Part shown: positions 15,109-23,883 of the stretch, piece by piece
Layout of the letters: the number at the start of each line of letters is the position of its first letter
Numbering within the stretch: position 1 is the stretch's first letter
From: Weissella bombi
GTDB lineage: Bacteria; Bacillota; Bacilli; Lactobacillales; Lactobacillaceae
DNA length: 64,000 nucleotides
Direction: 5' to 3'
Assembly (NCBI RefSeq): GCF_900094835.1
Contig: NZ_FMAO01000002.1
Location: 124,001 to 188,000, forward strand
Notes under the pieces: model-generated
Seen by the model: the letters and a program-made list of their open reading frames with translations, nothing else
What the model was told of the DNA's origin: nothing
Database searches by the model: none
Position numbers and translations under genes: made by a program

Positions 15109-16458
15109 ATGTCACAACAAAAAGGGTCCCCGCAGAAACTAGACAGAGGCTTAACAGGTCGTCATGTTGAGATGATTGCCTTAGGTGGGACAATTGGAAC
15201 AGGATTGTTCTTGGGGGCAGGGCGCTCGATTAGTGCAGCTGGTCCGGTCATTTTATTTGTCTATGCAATTGTCGGGATATTTATGTTTTGGATGATGCGA
15301 GCCTTAGGTGAGTTATTGTTAACAGATCCTAATCGTTCAACATTCGTTGGCTTTATTGAAAAGTATGTCGGTCCTAAAGCGGGATTTATCATTGGATGGA
15401 CTTATTGGATAGGGTGGATTACGATTGCCATGGCCGAGTTAACGGCGGTGGGAACGTATATGGAGTTTTGGTTCCCCAATATTCCAGTTTGGATATGGGA
15501 ACTAATTGTTCTAGCCATATTGTATGGTATTAATATTATTGCAGTAGCGGCCTTTGGTGAAACTGAGTTTTGGTTCTCAATGATTAAAATTATCGCGATT
15601 ATTGCAATGATTGTCACTGGGGTTATTATGATGGTGATGCATACTAAAACGTCATCAGGAATTACTTCAATTAGTAATTTATGGCAACATGGTTTTGTCG
15701 CTGATGGTGGTGGCCACTTGTTATCAGCTTTCCAAATGGTATTCTTTGCTTTCTTGGGAATTGAATTTGTGGGGATGACAGCTGCTGAAGCACAAGATCC
15801 TTACAAGAATATTCCCAAAGCAATTAATTCAATTATTGTACGTATTTTAATTTTCTATATTGGTGCCCTAATTGCTATTATGAGTATTCAACCATGGACT
15901 AATTATCATGCTGGTGAATCACCCTTTGTTCAAGTGTTCGCAGGAATTGGAATAACGGGGGCTGCTGGAATCATTAACTTTGTTGTTTTGACAGCTGCTG
16001 CTTCATCATTGAATAGTGCTATTTTTACAACTGGACGGATGCTTTTCTCATTATCAAAGGGTAAGGGATACGTTGGTAAGATAAATAAACGTTATATTCC
16101 AAATAACGCGATTAATGTTTCAGTATTATTGATTGCTGTAGCCGTTGTGTTGAATTTCTTCTTCCCAGCCACAGCGTTTGATTTGGTTACTTCAGTTGCA
16201 TCAGCAGCATTCGTTGTGATGTATGGTGTGTTGGTGTACGCACACGTTAAGTATCGTAAAAGTGATGATTATAAGAATGGTAAAAAGTTATTTAAGATGC
16301 CAGGTTCTCCTGTAACAGATTACCTAACGATTGCTTTCTTAATTGGAATTTTCCTAATCTTGCTATTTACGAAGGATACAATGCCAACAACAGTATTAGC
16401 TATTGTATGGTTTGTAATAATGATTGTCTTAAGTTTACGAATAAAAACTAAAAAATAG
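15109..16458 (+). CDS. Amino acid permease, AAT family of APC
   Basis: This 449-residue permease has about twelve membrane segments and the AAT-family opening LTGRHVEMIALGGTIGTGLF, plus FLGIEFVGMTAAEAQDP (about residue 215). Proteins of this group import neutral, basic or aromatic amino acids with protons. The ATG at 15109 follows AAAGGGAG; an upstream GTG at 15103 is less likely. No leader peptide is visible upstream, unlike the permeases at 32.4, 41.5 and 44.8 kb. A terminator follows. The substrate cannot be assigned from the sequence. Confidence 0.82.
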   Translation: MSQQKGSPQKLDRGLTGRHVEMIALGGTIGTGLFLGAGRSISAAGPVILFVYAIVGIFMFWMMRALGELLLTDPNRSTFVGFIEKYVGPKAGFIIGWTYWIGWITIAMAELTAVGTYMEFWFPNIPVWIWELIVLAILYGINIIAVAAFGETEFWFSMIKIIAIIAMIVTGVIMMVMHTKTSSGITSISNLWQHGFVADGGGHLLSAFQMVFFAFLGIEFVGMTAAEAQDPYKNIPKAINSIIVRILIFYIGALIAIMSIQPWTNYHAGESPFVQVFAGIGITGAAGIINFVVLTAAASSLNSAIFTTGRMLFSLSKGKGYVGKINKRYIPNNAINVSVLLIAVAVVLNFFFPATAFDLVTSVASAAFVVMYGVLVYAHVKYRKSDDYKNGKKLFKMPGSPVTDYLTIAFLIGIFLILLFTKDTMPTTVLAIVWFVIMIVLSLRIKTKK

Positions 16459-16468
16459 TGTATTATGA

Positions 16469-16499
16469 AAGGATAGTTGGATAGGCAACTATCCTTTTT
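16469..16499 (+). terminator. Terminator after the permease
   Basis: AAGGATAGTTG pairs perfectly with CAACTATCCTT, followed by TTTA. Confidence 0.8.
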
Positions 16500-16529
16500 A
16501 ATTAGGGTAATGATAGGAGGCTAATTAAG

Positions 16530-17423
16530 GTGACAGAAAAATTTATCGAACGTCCTTATACACGGACGTTTGCAAAAACAGATTATATTAAACAACAATG
16601 GCAAGATGTATCTTATATGGCTGGTGAGCGTCATGATTTAGATATTTATTTACCAAATGAAGGCAATGGTCCATTCCCAGTTATCGTGGATGTATTTGGT
16701 GGTGGTTTGGTATTTGGTGATAAGAGCTCACATAAACTTGACCCAGCATTGAAGTTATTGGATAAGGGATATGCGGTTGTAAGTATTTCATATACTTGGA
16801 TCCAAAATGCAGCATTTCCAACACAAATCTATGAGGTTAAAGCGGCAATTCGTTTCTTACGTGCTCATGCGGCTGAGTATCAATTGGATATGGATCGAGT
16901 GGCATTAATGGGCGAGTCATCTGGTGCACAATTGGCTTTGCTCGCAGGAGTAACCGCAACGGTAGATGAAATATCTAATCGTGAGTTTGGCGAAAATGCT
17001 GACGAATCTGAACAGGTAAATGCAATTATTTCGCTTTATGGACCATATGAGTTTGATAAATTTGTGCCACAATTTAAAGAGAGTGGTATCGAACCAAATT
17101 ATTCTGAAACTGGTACTGCAGAGTCATTTGAAGGTCAGATGTTTAATAAACAAGCACCAAAAGATGTACCAGATAAGGTTAAAGAATATAATCCAGCGAC
17201 ATATTTCAGTGCAGAAATGCCACCAATTTTGGCTTTTGTTGGTACCGCTGATGTGATTGTGCCATATCAACAAACGGTTAATATGATTGCAGCTGCTCGT
17301 CAGGTTGTGAGTGATGATCGTGCTGAAATTCATGTTATCGAAGGTAAGGGACATGGACCAGGTGCTTATATGACGCCAGAAAATACAGAGATTAAAGCTA
17401 ATTTTTTGCAAAAATGGCTATAA
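16530..17423 (+). CDS. Alpha/beta hydrolase, esterase-like
   Basis: This 297-residue protein belongs to the alpha/beta-hydrolase fold, hormone-sensitive-lipase-like esterases (BD-FAE/DLH-like). Visible features are VDVFGGGLVFGDK, the oxyanion-hole motif (about residue 53), GESSGAQLALLAG with the nucleophilic Ser (about 130), and an Asp in VGTADVIVPYQQT (about 235) with the His in GKGHGPGAYM (about 275). The GTG start follows ATAGGAGGC. No signal peptide is seen, so it acts in the cytosol. It is 14 bases before a small membrane gene and may share a transcript. The natural ester is unknown. Confidence 0.85.
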   Translation: MTEKFIERPYTRTFAKTDYIKQQWQDVSYMAGERHDLDIYLPNEGNGPFPVIVDVFGGGLVFGDKSSHKLDPALKLLDKGYAVVSISYTWIQNAAFPTQIYEVKAAIRFLRAHAAEYQLDMDRVALMGESSGAQLALLAGVTATVDEISNREFGENADESEQVNAIISLYGPYEFDKFVPQFKESGIEPNYSETGTAESFEGQMFNKQAPKDVPDKVKEYNPATYFSAEMPPILAFVGTADVIVPYQQTVNMIAAARQVVSDDRAEIHVIEGKGHGPGAYMTPENTEIKANFLQKWL

Positions 17424-17437
17424 ATTGAGGTTAAAGA

Positions 17438-17653
17438 ATGCTAGGTGCTTTTGGTAAAACATTTTTTCGAGCAACACCACAACAGTTATTTATGCAATTA
17501 ATGATTGATATTTTGTGGTATTTGATTTTTCGTCCTACTGATTCATTTTCAATGTGGGTTTATATAATTATTTTGCCAGGCTTTGATTTAGTATCAGCCA
17601 TTGGTAGTTTTTGGAATTATGTGAAAGATAACAAGCAACAATCAAATAAATAA
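17438..17653 (+). CDS. Small membrane protein
   Basis: This 71-residue protein has two hydrophobic stretches (about residues 20-35 and 42-58) and a basic, Gln- and Asn-rich tail KDNKQQSNK. The start follows GAGG and is 14 bases after the esterase stop, which suggests co-transcription. It has no recognisable family. The stop codon is immediately next to a parS site. Confidence 0.6.
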   Translation: MLGAFGKTFFRATPQQLFMQLMIDILWYLIFRPTDSFSMWVYIIILPGFDLVSAIGSFWNYVKDNKQQSNK

Positions 17654-17669
17654 TGTTTCACGTGGAACA
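17654..17669. promoter_or_regulatory. parS centromere site
   Basis: The 16-mer TGTTTCACGTGGAACA reads on the - strand as TGTTCCACGTGAAACA, the exact consensus for Spo0J/ParB binding. ParB (60.9 kb) nucleates here and spreads, helping origin segregation. The same 16-mer occurs again at 59294. It begins directly after the stop codon of the preceding gene. Confidence 0.9.
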
Positions 17670-17676
17670 TTTAATT

Positions 17677-17712
17677 AACAGGTTACTTTTAAAGAAAGTG
17701 GCCTGTTTTTTT
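17677..17712 (+). terminator. Terminator before the LytTR island
   Basis: AACAGG(TT)AC pairs with GT(GG)CCTGTT and ends in T7. Confidence 0.75.
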
Positions 17713-17742
17713 GCGTTCAATAATAGAAACGTAACGTTTAAT
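17713..17742 (+). promoter_or_regulatory. LytTR-type operator, direct repeats
   Basis: GCGTTCAAT (17713-17721) and ACGTTTAAT (17734-17742) match at seven of nine positions and start 21 bases apart, that is, two helical turns. This geometry (9-bp repeats, 12-bp gap) is the known binding site of AgrA/PlnC-type LytTR regulators. It lies 177 bases before the orphan LytTR gene, consistent with autoregulation. Confidence 0.6.
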
Positions 17743-17827
17743 ATTTTTTGTTTGTAAATGAATGAATCAATTTAAGATTAATTGATATATGTAAGAAGTT
17801 AGATTTTTAGCTAAATATAAATATTAG

Positions 17828-17870
17828 GACAATTTTTAGTGGACTTTTAAATCTAAAAACTGTCTTTTTA
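17828..17870 (+). terminator. Hairpin in the LytTR leader
   Basis: GACA(A)TTTTTAG pairs with CTAAAAA(C)TGTC and is followed by TTTTTA. It sits between the operator and the LytTR gene, so it either attenuates that gene or ends a short transcript. No ORF is seen between 17742 and 17828. Confidence 0.6.
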
Positions 17871-17918
17871 TATGAGCGATTGTTGAATATAACGTGCTAG
17901 CAATATGGAGGGAAATTT

Positions 17919-18668
17919 GTGTTAGAGATAATAATATTAGAAGATGGGCAGCAACGATTAACTTGGATATCTAATTTTATTAAACGATATACGAAATTTG
18001 AGGAACTAGCGGTAACCATTAAGATTGCTACACCTGATGTTGAACGAATAAAGGCTTTTGTTCAAACAAGCTTGCACCAAAATTTTTTGTTTTTTATATA
18101 TGTTGTAGATGATGAAGGTGTCAGATTGGGAAAATATATCAGGAAAAAATTACCAGCAGCTAATCTAGTATTTATTGCTGCGTGTGAAGAACCATTATCG
18201 TCAATATTGAAACATCGTTTAGCACCGTTAGATTATGTAGCTGATTTAACGAATGATGATTTGATTGAAGAAGCAATCCGTAAAGATATTAATATCTCTT
18301 TAAAACGGACCGTTGATCATATGTACAATAATCCAGAGAAATTTGTGTATAAATTACAGAATCGTTATTATGATGTGCCGATGTCTGAAATATTGTATAT
18401 CGCTTCAAAACCAAATTATGTTAACCGTGTTATTTTATATACCAAAAATACAGTAATTGAGTTAAATGATTCATTATCAAATATTGAAAAAAGACATCCG
18501 GCATTATTTCGATCTCATAAGGGTTTTATTGTTAATTTGTCAGCCGTCAATTATGTTGATGTCCAAGCTAATCGCATTTACTTTCGTAGTCATGAAGACT
18601 TATTTTGTCCAATATCGGTGCGAAAGAAGCAACGCTTTAAAGAAATTTGGCGACAAGAGAAATTATAA
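17919..18668 (+). CDS. LytTR-family response regulator, orphan
   Basis: This 249-residue AgrA/ComE-type regulator has a receiver domain with an ILED motif (about residues 5-8) and a phosphoacceptor-region VVDDEGVRLGKYIRKKL (about 63), and a C-terminal LytTR DNA-binding domain with HPALFRSHKGFIVNLSAVNY (about 200). These regulators control bacteriocin or competence genes through 9-bp direct repeats, which are present upstream at 17713 and possibly 18676. The GTG start follows ATGGAGG. There is no histidine kinase gene beside it, which is unusual; the kinase may be elsewhere, or the regulator may act without phosphorylation. The region is markedly AT-rich up to 25.2 kb. Confidence 0.85.
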   Translation: MLEIIILEDGQQRLTWISNFIKRYTKFEELAVTIKIATPDVERIKAFVQTSLHQNFLFFIYVVDDEGVRLGKYIRKKLPAANLVFIAACEEPLSSILKHRLAPLDYVADLTNDDLIEEAIRKDINISLKRTVDHMYNNPEKFVYKLQNRYYDVPMSEILYIASKPNYVNRVILYTKNTVIELNDSLSNIEKRHPALFRSHKGFIVNLSAVNYVDVQANRIYFRSHEDLFCPISVRKKQRFKEIWRQEKL

Positions 18669-18675
18669 ATTAGCA

Positions 18676-18705
18676 ACGAATACTAGTGAGAAATTAACGT
18701 TAAAT
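18676..18705 (+). promoter_or_regulatory. Second, weaker LytTR-type repeat pair
   Basis: ACGAATACT (18676) and ACGTTAAAT (18697) start 21 bases apart, the same spacing as the pair at 17713. They agree at five of nine positions, so this is a weak candidate operator for the operon starting at 18803. Confidence 0.35.
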
Positions 18706-18802
18706 TCTTTTTTATCTGAATTTGTAAATTAAATTTATTATTAGGAGTGTGGAAGGAGGAAATGTAGTATATCGGTACAGTCATAGTATAGGGAAAAGTA
18801 AA

Positions 18803-18997
18803 ATGATATTTTCAAATAAATATAGTCGATTAATACCATTACACTTGTTGTTATTTATTGTTAGCTGTAATATTCCTGATTTAATTAAAACAGATCAATT
18901 TTTGTTGGAAGAAAGTATTCGTACGTACGGGGCTTTGGCTATTGTTATTTATATGGAAGTTAGGACGTACCGGAAAATAAATAATAGTCTTGGGTAG
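18803..18997 (+). CDS. Small membrane protein of the peptide-export island
   Basis: I take the ATG at 18803, after AGGGAAAAG, giving 64 residues (MIFSNKYSRLIPLHLL onward) with hydrophobic stretches at about residues 9-20 and 41-52. A longer frame opens with GTG at 18749 but the ribosome-binding site is too close to it. The strongest site nearby, GGAAGGAGG at about 18751, is followed by ATG and immediately TAG. No family is recognised. Such small membrane proteins next to bacteriocin exporters are often immunity factors, an inference only. Confidence 0.4.
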   Translation: MIFSNKYSRLIPLHLLLFIVSCNIPDLIKTDQFLLEESIRTYGALAIVIYMEVRTYRKINNSLG

Positions 18998-19021
18998 ATA
19001 GGAATCTTTATAAAACAAAAA

Positions 19022-19675
19022 ATGAAGTTAATTAAAATTAATTATAAAGTAGTGCTTACGTATGTTTTAATAATCCCGTTTAGCTTTTATTGTGCGGTTA
19101 CTGTACCGTACGTTGGATTACTGACATCTTTTTTAGGAGGTATAATTTCGTTACTATTGACGCTTGGTAGTCAACAGGTATTTTTATTATTGAAACCAAT
19201 GAATAAACCTTTTCTACGGCAAATGGTTAGGTTATTATTTTTAGCCTTTTTAATACGATTAGCATTAGTGTGTATGATGGTAATGTTTGATTTCCAAAAT
19301 ACAAGTAATGTAATTGGTAATGGATATATCACTCAGCTAGTTCATGCGAATATAGTAACAAAATTAAGTTTATTAATTTTGTTACTAATAGAAATGACGG
19401 GGGAAGAACTGTTATTAGCTAGCGTCATATTACCAATGTTTTTTTATTTAAAAAAATGGAATTACTCATGGATATTTAGTGTTTTTATGGGGAGCTTATT
19501 ATTCTCTTTAATGCATCTATACGCCTATGATTTTAATATTTGGTTTTGTGTTATTGCAGGATTATCGCATATACCAATGATTCAAGCATGGAGAGTTACT
19601 AATTCTTTACGTGGAGGTATATATATACATATTTTTTATAATATGATTTCGATATTTCCAGCTTTACTGCTATAG
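19022..19675 (+). CDS. CPBP (Abi) family membrane protein
   Basis: This 217-residue protein has six or so membrane helices and the CPBP/CAAX-like motifs: EE in GEELLLASVILP (about residues 129-130), FSLMH (about 161-165) and HIFYN near the C-terminus. The usual Arg of the EExxxR motif is not at its expected place, so protease activity is uncertain. Family members near bacteriocin genes give self-immunity or process peptides. A clear ribosome-binding site is lacking; the gene is 24 bases after the small membrane gene and six before the next ORF. Its AT-rich composition matches the island. Confidence 0.7.
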   Translation: MKLIKINYKVVLTYVLIIPFSFYCAVTVPYVGLLTSFLGGIISLLLTLGSQQVFLLLKPMNKPFLRQMVRLLFLAFLIRLALVCMMVMFDFQNTSNVIGNGYITQLVHANIVTKLSLLILLLIEMTGEELLLASVILPMFFYLKKWNYSWIFSVFMGSLLFSLMHLYAYDFNIWFCVIAGLSHIPMIQAWRVTNSLRGGIYIHIFYNMISIFPALLL

Positions 19676-19705
19676 TTTTTAATGATTTCTAGAAGAGGGA
19701 TAAAT

Positions 19706-21298
19706 ATGTTTCACATTGTTATTGATCGATTTAATTTCAAATTCGTAGTTTATTGGATTATTGGAATTATTATGTTTTTATATGGTGCTGTTCTTCAGAT
19801 ACAAATACCCGAAAAATTACAAAATGTGATAAATTTGGCTGTTAAAAATCAATTTAAACATATTTATGTTAATCATTTGGTTGAGCTATTGCTATTTATA
19901 ATTATTATTTCGTTTATAAGTCAATTACTAGTAGGTTTATCAAGCGAAAATATAATACTAAATATTAGAAATAAGCAATTTGCTCAAATTATTAAGCAAT
20001 CCAGTTATAACCTTAATAAATCTTATGCTGAAATTTCTAACAGATTAACAAATGATACAGAAGCTATTGGTAGTCTATTTAGTTCAACAATACCTAATTT
20101 ATGTAAGGAGGTAATAATTTTTATAGGTTCTCTTTTTTTGTTATTCAGATTAAATAAGGAATTATTTACAATACTTATGATTTCTGTCGTAATATTTGCG
20201 GTATTTATGGGTGTAATTGGAATTGTATTATCTAAATATTCCGAATTGTTTAAACAAGCAGGATCGGATTACTTGAGAGTTGTTCTGAATTTATTTGAAA
20301 ATTGGAATTTAATTAAAGTTTTAAATTTAGAGCAACATGCAGTGACTCTTGAAAAAAAACAAGCCCAAAAATTATATAAATGGAGTATAAAAGGGCTCCT
20401 GCTTAGTATTTTTTCTGGGCCCATACAATTATTGTTTTTTTCTGGTCTCATTATTACCATAACCTACGTTATAGGTAAACAATTAGATGACGGTACCATG
20501 AATTATGGATCAATTGCAGCATTAATAATGTTGTTAGTTAACCTTTTACAATCATTAATTGGAACATTTAATGGTTTTCTCGAATATAAAAAAGATATTG
20601 GACAATTAAAGGGCTTACGACATATTTCTGAGATTTTAAAAAATTCAGTAAATATTAAAAATAACCTAGCAACCCATAAACCTGTTAAATATATAACGTT
20701 AAATGAAGTATGTATTAAAAAAAAAGATAAAAACATACTGAAAAATGTCTCTTATGAGTTTACAGATAATTATTACGCAATAATGGGTGAAAATGGTGTT
20801 GGGAAAAGCACTCTTGTAAAGGCTATGTTAGGACTAGAGGTCATATCATCAGGTAATATTTATATACCTGAAAATTATAAAATTGCCTATATAGAACAAA
20901 ATCCAAAATTTTTCATTGGAACGATACGTGATAACGTTTCTTTTGACAAACCGATTAGTGACACAATACTTATTGAAACATTAAAAAAAGTAAATTTATG
21001 GGATGCTTTTAAAAATAGAAATGGGCTAGACACTTTGATAAGTGATACTTCCGTCTTTTCAGGCGGTGAAGCACAAAAGCTTTCTATTGCAAGAGCACTT
21101 GCTTCTAAATTTGATGTTTTAATATGTGATGAAATTACGTCAAATTTAGATAAAGCTAGTAGCATGCTAATAAACAACTTATTGCAAGATTTATCCAAAA
21201 GCAAACAAGTTATTGAAATAACACATCATGTAATAAATGACAATAATCGAAAAATATTACAAATTTCAGAGGGATTTTTACAAGAGTATGAAAATTAA
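19706..21298 (+). CDS. ABC transporter, fused permease and ATPase (exporter)
   Basis: The ATG at 19706 follows AGAAGAGGGA and gives 530 residues; an ATG at 19682 has no such site. The N-terminal half has five or six membrane helices; the C-terminal half has Walker A MGENGVGKST (about residue 364), a signature FSGGEAQKLSIARAL (about 450) and Walker B DVLICDEITSNLD (about 471). This is a half-size exporter that works as a dimer. It has no N-terminal peptidase C39 domain, so it would not cleave a double-Gly leader, which fits a leaderless peptide. The next gene overlaps its last 11 bases. Confidence 0.8.
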   Translation: MFHIVIDRFNFKFVVYWIIGIIMFLYGAVLQIQIPEKLQNVINLAVKNQFKHIYVNHLVELLLFIIIISFISQLLVGLSSENIILNIRNKQFAQIIKQSSYNLNKSYAEISNRLTNDTEAIGSLFSSTIPNLCKEVIIFIGSLFLLFRLNKELFTILMISVVIFAVFMGVIGIVLSKYSELFKQAGSDYLRVVLNLFENWNLIKVLNLEQHAVTLEKKQAQKLYKWSIKGLLLSIFSGPIQLLFFSGLIITITYVIGKQLDDGTMNYGSIAALIMLLVNLLQSLIGTFNGFLEYKKDIGQLKGLRHISEILKNSVNIKNNLATHKPVKYITLNEVCIKKKDKNILKNVSYEFTDNYYAIMGENGVGKSTLVKAMLGLEVISSGNIYIPENYKIAYIEQNPKFFIGTIRDNVSFDKPISDTILIETLKKVNLWDAFKNRNGLDTLISDTSVFSGGEAQKLSIARALASKFDVLICDEITSNLDKASSMLINNLLQDLSKSKQVIEITHHVINDNNRKILQISEGFLQEYEN

Positions 21299-22052
21299 AA
21301 ACAAAATATCTTTAATTGTTATTCTAGTTGTTTTAATTGTTAGTGTTCTCGTCAGTTTACTCTTTGTGAAAGAGCAAAATCAGATGAAAAGTTCTGATAT
21401 TTATAAAAATAAAGAAACAAAAGTTAAATTAAGACCTTATAATATGCCAGCACAACTAGCTACTGTAGATACTGTGAAGTCATATTTGCTTGCTAATTTT
21501 TTTAAAAATAACTCTTTAGTAGATGATGGTGCATGGTTAAATAAAAACCAAAAAATATCTACTAATAACATGGTGTCACCCATTGATGGTATTTTTTCAT
21601 TTCAGAATGATATACCTATAATTTATTATCCTGAGTCTCGGATTTCATTTTATGTAACAGAAAATGAAATAAGTAATATTTCGATAGGCATGCCTTTAAA
21701 TTTTCAGCTAATTTCAAATCCTGAAATTAAAGGGAATACTACAATTGCGTCTATTTCTGCAGTGCCTATAAATAAAAATGGAAGTATATCAAAATACAAA
21801 GTTATATCAGAAATTTTAGATCAAAGTAAATTAGACTTACGTAAAGTGAAATTTGGACAACATTTATCTGTAAAAATATTGTCCCATGAATTTATTCTGC
21901 CGAAAAAAATGATTCAAAAAAATAACGTTATAACCGCAAAACTATCAAACAAGTGGACCAAGGTTCACGTGAAGATTAACAAAGTCATTGACAATAATGT
22001 ACTAATTTCTCCATCCGGTGAATTACATGTAGGCATGGAAGTTAAAAAATGA
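21288..22052 (+). CDS. HlyD/YknX-like membrane fusion protein
   Basis: The start at 21288 overlaps the ABC gene end by 11 bases and gives 254 residues. There is one N-terminal membrane anchor (about residues 6-27), then a hydrophilic, mostly beta-rich region with a lipoyl-like segment (MVSPIDGIFSF, about 89) and a beta-barrel-like ISFYVTENEISNISIGM. This is the adaptor of the YknXYZ/MacA type, smaller than Gram-negative MacA. It ends four bases into the MacB-like ATPase gene. Such adaptors work with the two genes after it. Sequence similarity is modest and the call depends partly on gene order. Confidence 0.7.
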   Translation: MKIKNKISLIVILVVLIVSVLVSLLFVKEQNQMKSSDIYKNKETKVKLRPYNMPAQLATVDTVKSYLLANFFKNNSLVDDGAWLNKNQKISTNNMVSPIDGIFSFQNDIPIIYYPESRISFYVTENEISNISIGMPLNFQLISNPEIKGNTTIASISAVPINKNGSISKYKVISEILDQSKLDLRKVKFGQHLSVKILSHEFILPKKMIQKNNVITAKLSNKWTKVHVKINKVIDNNVLISPSGELHVGMEVKK

Positions 22053-22729
22053 ATAATTTAATATCATTTAAAAATGTAACTAAATCATATATTGATGGTG
22101 AAAATAAAAAGACAATCTTGAATAACGTTTCTTTACAAATTAAACAAGCTGATTTTGTTGTAATTGTAGGAGAGTCTGGTTCAGGTAAGACAACTTTACT
22201 TAATATAATTTCTCTATTAGATAATAATTTTGATGGAGAATATTTATTAAACAATGAAAATATTCAAAATATGTCTGATTATAAATTGTCTAAATTACGA
22301 AGAGATAGAATTGGTTTTGTATTTCAAGATTTTAAGTTATTACCAAACCTAAATGTTGAACAAAATGTTCAATTGCAAAGAGAGTATCAAACAAATCCTC
22401 AAAAAAAAGAAGATGTACGTACTTATGTAAATAAGTTATTAAAAATAGTTGGCCTTTTGGAACACAAACATAAATTTCCAAATCAACTTTCTGGAGGACA
22501 AAAACAACGTGTTGCAATTGCACGCTCACTATTTAATGACGCAGATATTGTCATAGCAGATGAGCCAACAGGTGCGCTAGATAAAGACACAGGAAAATCA
22601 ATAATGGAGCTACTTAGAAAGCTTAATGGTTTAGGTAAAACAATCATATTAGTTACTCATGATTTATCACTGGCAGATTATGCAAAGCAAAAAATAGTAG
22701 TTGATACTAAAGGAGTACACAAAATTTGA
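22049..22729 (+). CDS. MacB/LolD-type ABC transporter ATPase
   Basis: This 226-residue ATPase has Walker A VGESGSGKT (about residue 37), VFQDFKLLPNLNVEQNVQL typical of MacB/LolD proteins, the signature LSGGQKQRVAIARSL (about 149) and Walker B ADIVIADEPTGALD (about 167). It overlaps the adaptor gene by four bases and its stop overlaps the start of the permease gene by four bases. With them it forms a three-part transporter as in YknXYZ (SdpC immunity) or the AucEFG set of the leaderless bacteriocin aureocin A53. The substrate here is inferred. Confidence 0.88.
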   Translation: MNNLISFKNVTKSYIDGENKKTILNNVSLQIKQADFVVIVGESGSGKTTLLNIISLLDNNFDGEYLLNNENIQNMSDYKLSKLRRDRIGFVFQDFKLLPNLNVEQNVQLQREYQTNPQKKEDVRTYVNKLLKIVGLLEHKHKFPNQLSGGQKQRVAIARSLFNDADIVIADEPTGALDKDTGKSIMELLRKLNGLGKTIILVTHDLSLADYAKQKIVVDTKGVHKI

Positions 22730-23883
22730 ATATACGAGAAAAATTAGTATATAGAATTAAAGACGTTCGTTCCTATCCTAAACAAAATGGAGCAGTTCTT
22801 GTATCTGTAATTATATCCATGATTAGTGTATTACTTATAATTGCTATCGGAAATGGTTTAGCTAACAATATAGCATCTCAATTGAAACCCATGTCTTCTA
22901 ATAAATTATCATTTCTTTACACTAGCAATACTAAACAATCAATTAGTGACAAAGATTTTAGTTACCTTAATAACATTCCAGAAGTGCAAAGTTTTAATGT
23001 TTCTAGTGATGAAAAAATGAGTAACGTAGATACGTTATTAAAACAGGAACAACATTTGGCGACTATTGGTAAAATAACAGATTTTTCTACGTTTAAAATC
23101 ATTAAAGGTAATAAAAATGCTTTAGATACAGATAATTCTGTATTTATAAATCAATCTGCGCTTTGGATTAGACCTAGTGTTTTAAATTCTTTAATTAACA
23201 GTAGTATCTTTATAAATGGCAAAATGTTTATCATTAAAGGTTTATATACTACTAATCTATTGGATGGTGGTAATCTACCAGATATTTTAATTAGCGCTAC
23301 TCATTTTAAGAATTTGGGATTGCATATTTCTAATAACATGTTAAATGTTAACTTTGATTTAAAATCAGAACATAGTATAAAAAAATTAGAAGACACTATA
23401 ATCGATCAATATGATGAATTACACTCTGGTGATGGTGGTTTAGTTGTATTGGATGATACTGTATTATCTGACAGTATGCACGGATTAGTTAGTAAAATAA
23501 CAACACTAGTTGTTATAGTTGCTTCGATTTCACTTATAGTTTCTGGATTCAGTATTTCAAGTAGTATGTATGCCAACATTGCAATTAGGTCAAATGAGAT
23601 AGGATTAAGACGGACATTAGGGGCTACTAGAAAGAATATTCGGAATCAATTTATTATAGAAGGTTTAATCTTATTAGTAGCAGGAGTGTTCATAGGTGAT
23701 ATTATTTCCCAAGTAGCAGTTCTAATCATGAAAGTTTTAGGTATTGATACTTATATAAGTGTAGAGGAAATGTTAATGGTAGGATTTATACCAATTATTA
23801 TTGGTTTCATATCTAGTATCAGCCCGGCAACAATAGCCGCAAATAAAAATATAACTGACATATTGAAATCGGAATATAATTAA
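22726..23883 (+). CDS. FtsX/MacB-type ABC permease
   Basis: This 385-residue permease has one N-terminal membrane helix, a large extracytoplasmic domain (about residues 47-245) and three C-terminal helices with the FtsX-family motif RSNEIGLRRTLGATRKNIRN (about residues 288-307). The start is TTG and overlaps the ATPase stop; AAAGGAG lies about ten bases upstream. It is the partner of the ATPase and adaptor before it. It would extrude or protect against a peptide rather than import. The next gene begins one base after its stop. Confidence 0.85.
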   Translation: MNIREKLVYRIKDVRSYPKQNGAVLVSVIISMISVLLIIAIGNGLANNIASQLKPMSSNKLSFLYTSNTKQSISDKDFSYLNNIPEVQSFNVSSDEKMSNVDTLLKQEQHLATIGKITDFSTFKIIKGNKNALDTDNSVFINQSALWIRPSVLNSLINSSIFINGKMFIIKGLYTTNLLDGGNLPDILISATHFKNLGLHISNNMLNVNFDLKSEHSIKKLEDTIIDQYDELHSGDGGLVVLDDTVLSDSMHGLVSKITTLVVIVASISLIVSGFSISSSMYANIAIRSNEIGLRRTLGATRKNIRNQFIIEGLILLVAGVFIGDIISQVAVLIMKVLGIDTYISVEEMLMVGFIPIIIGFISSISPATIAANKNITDILKSEYN

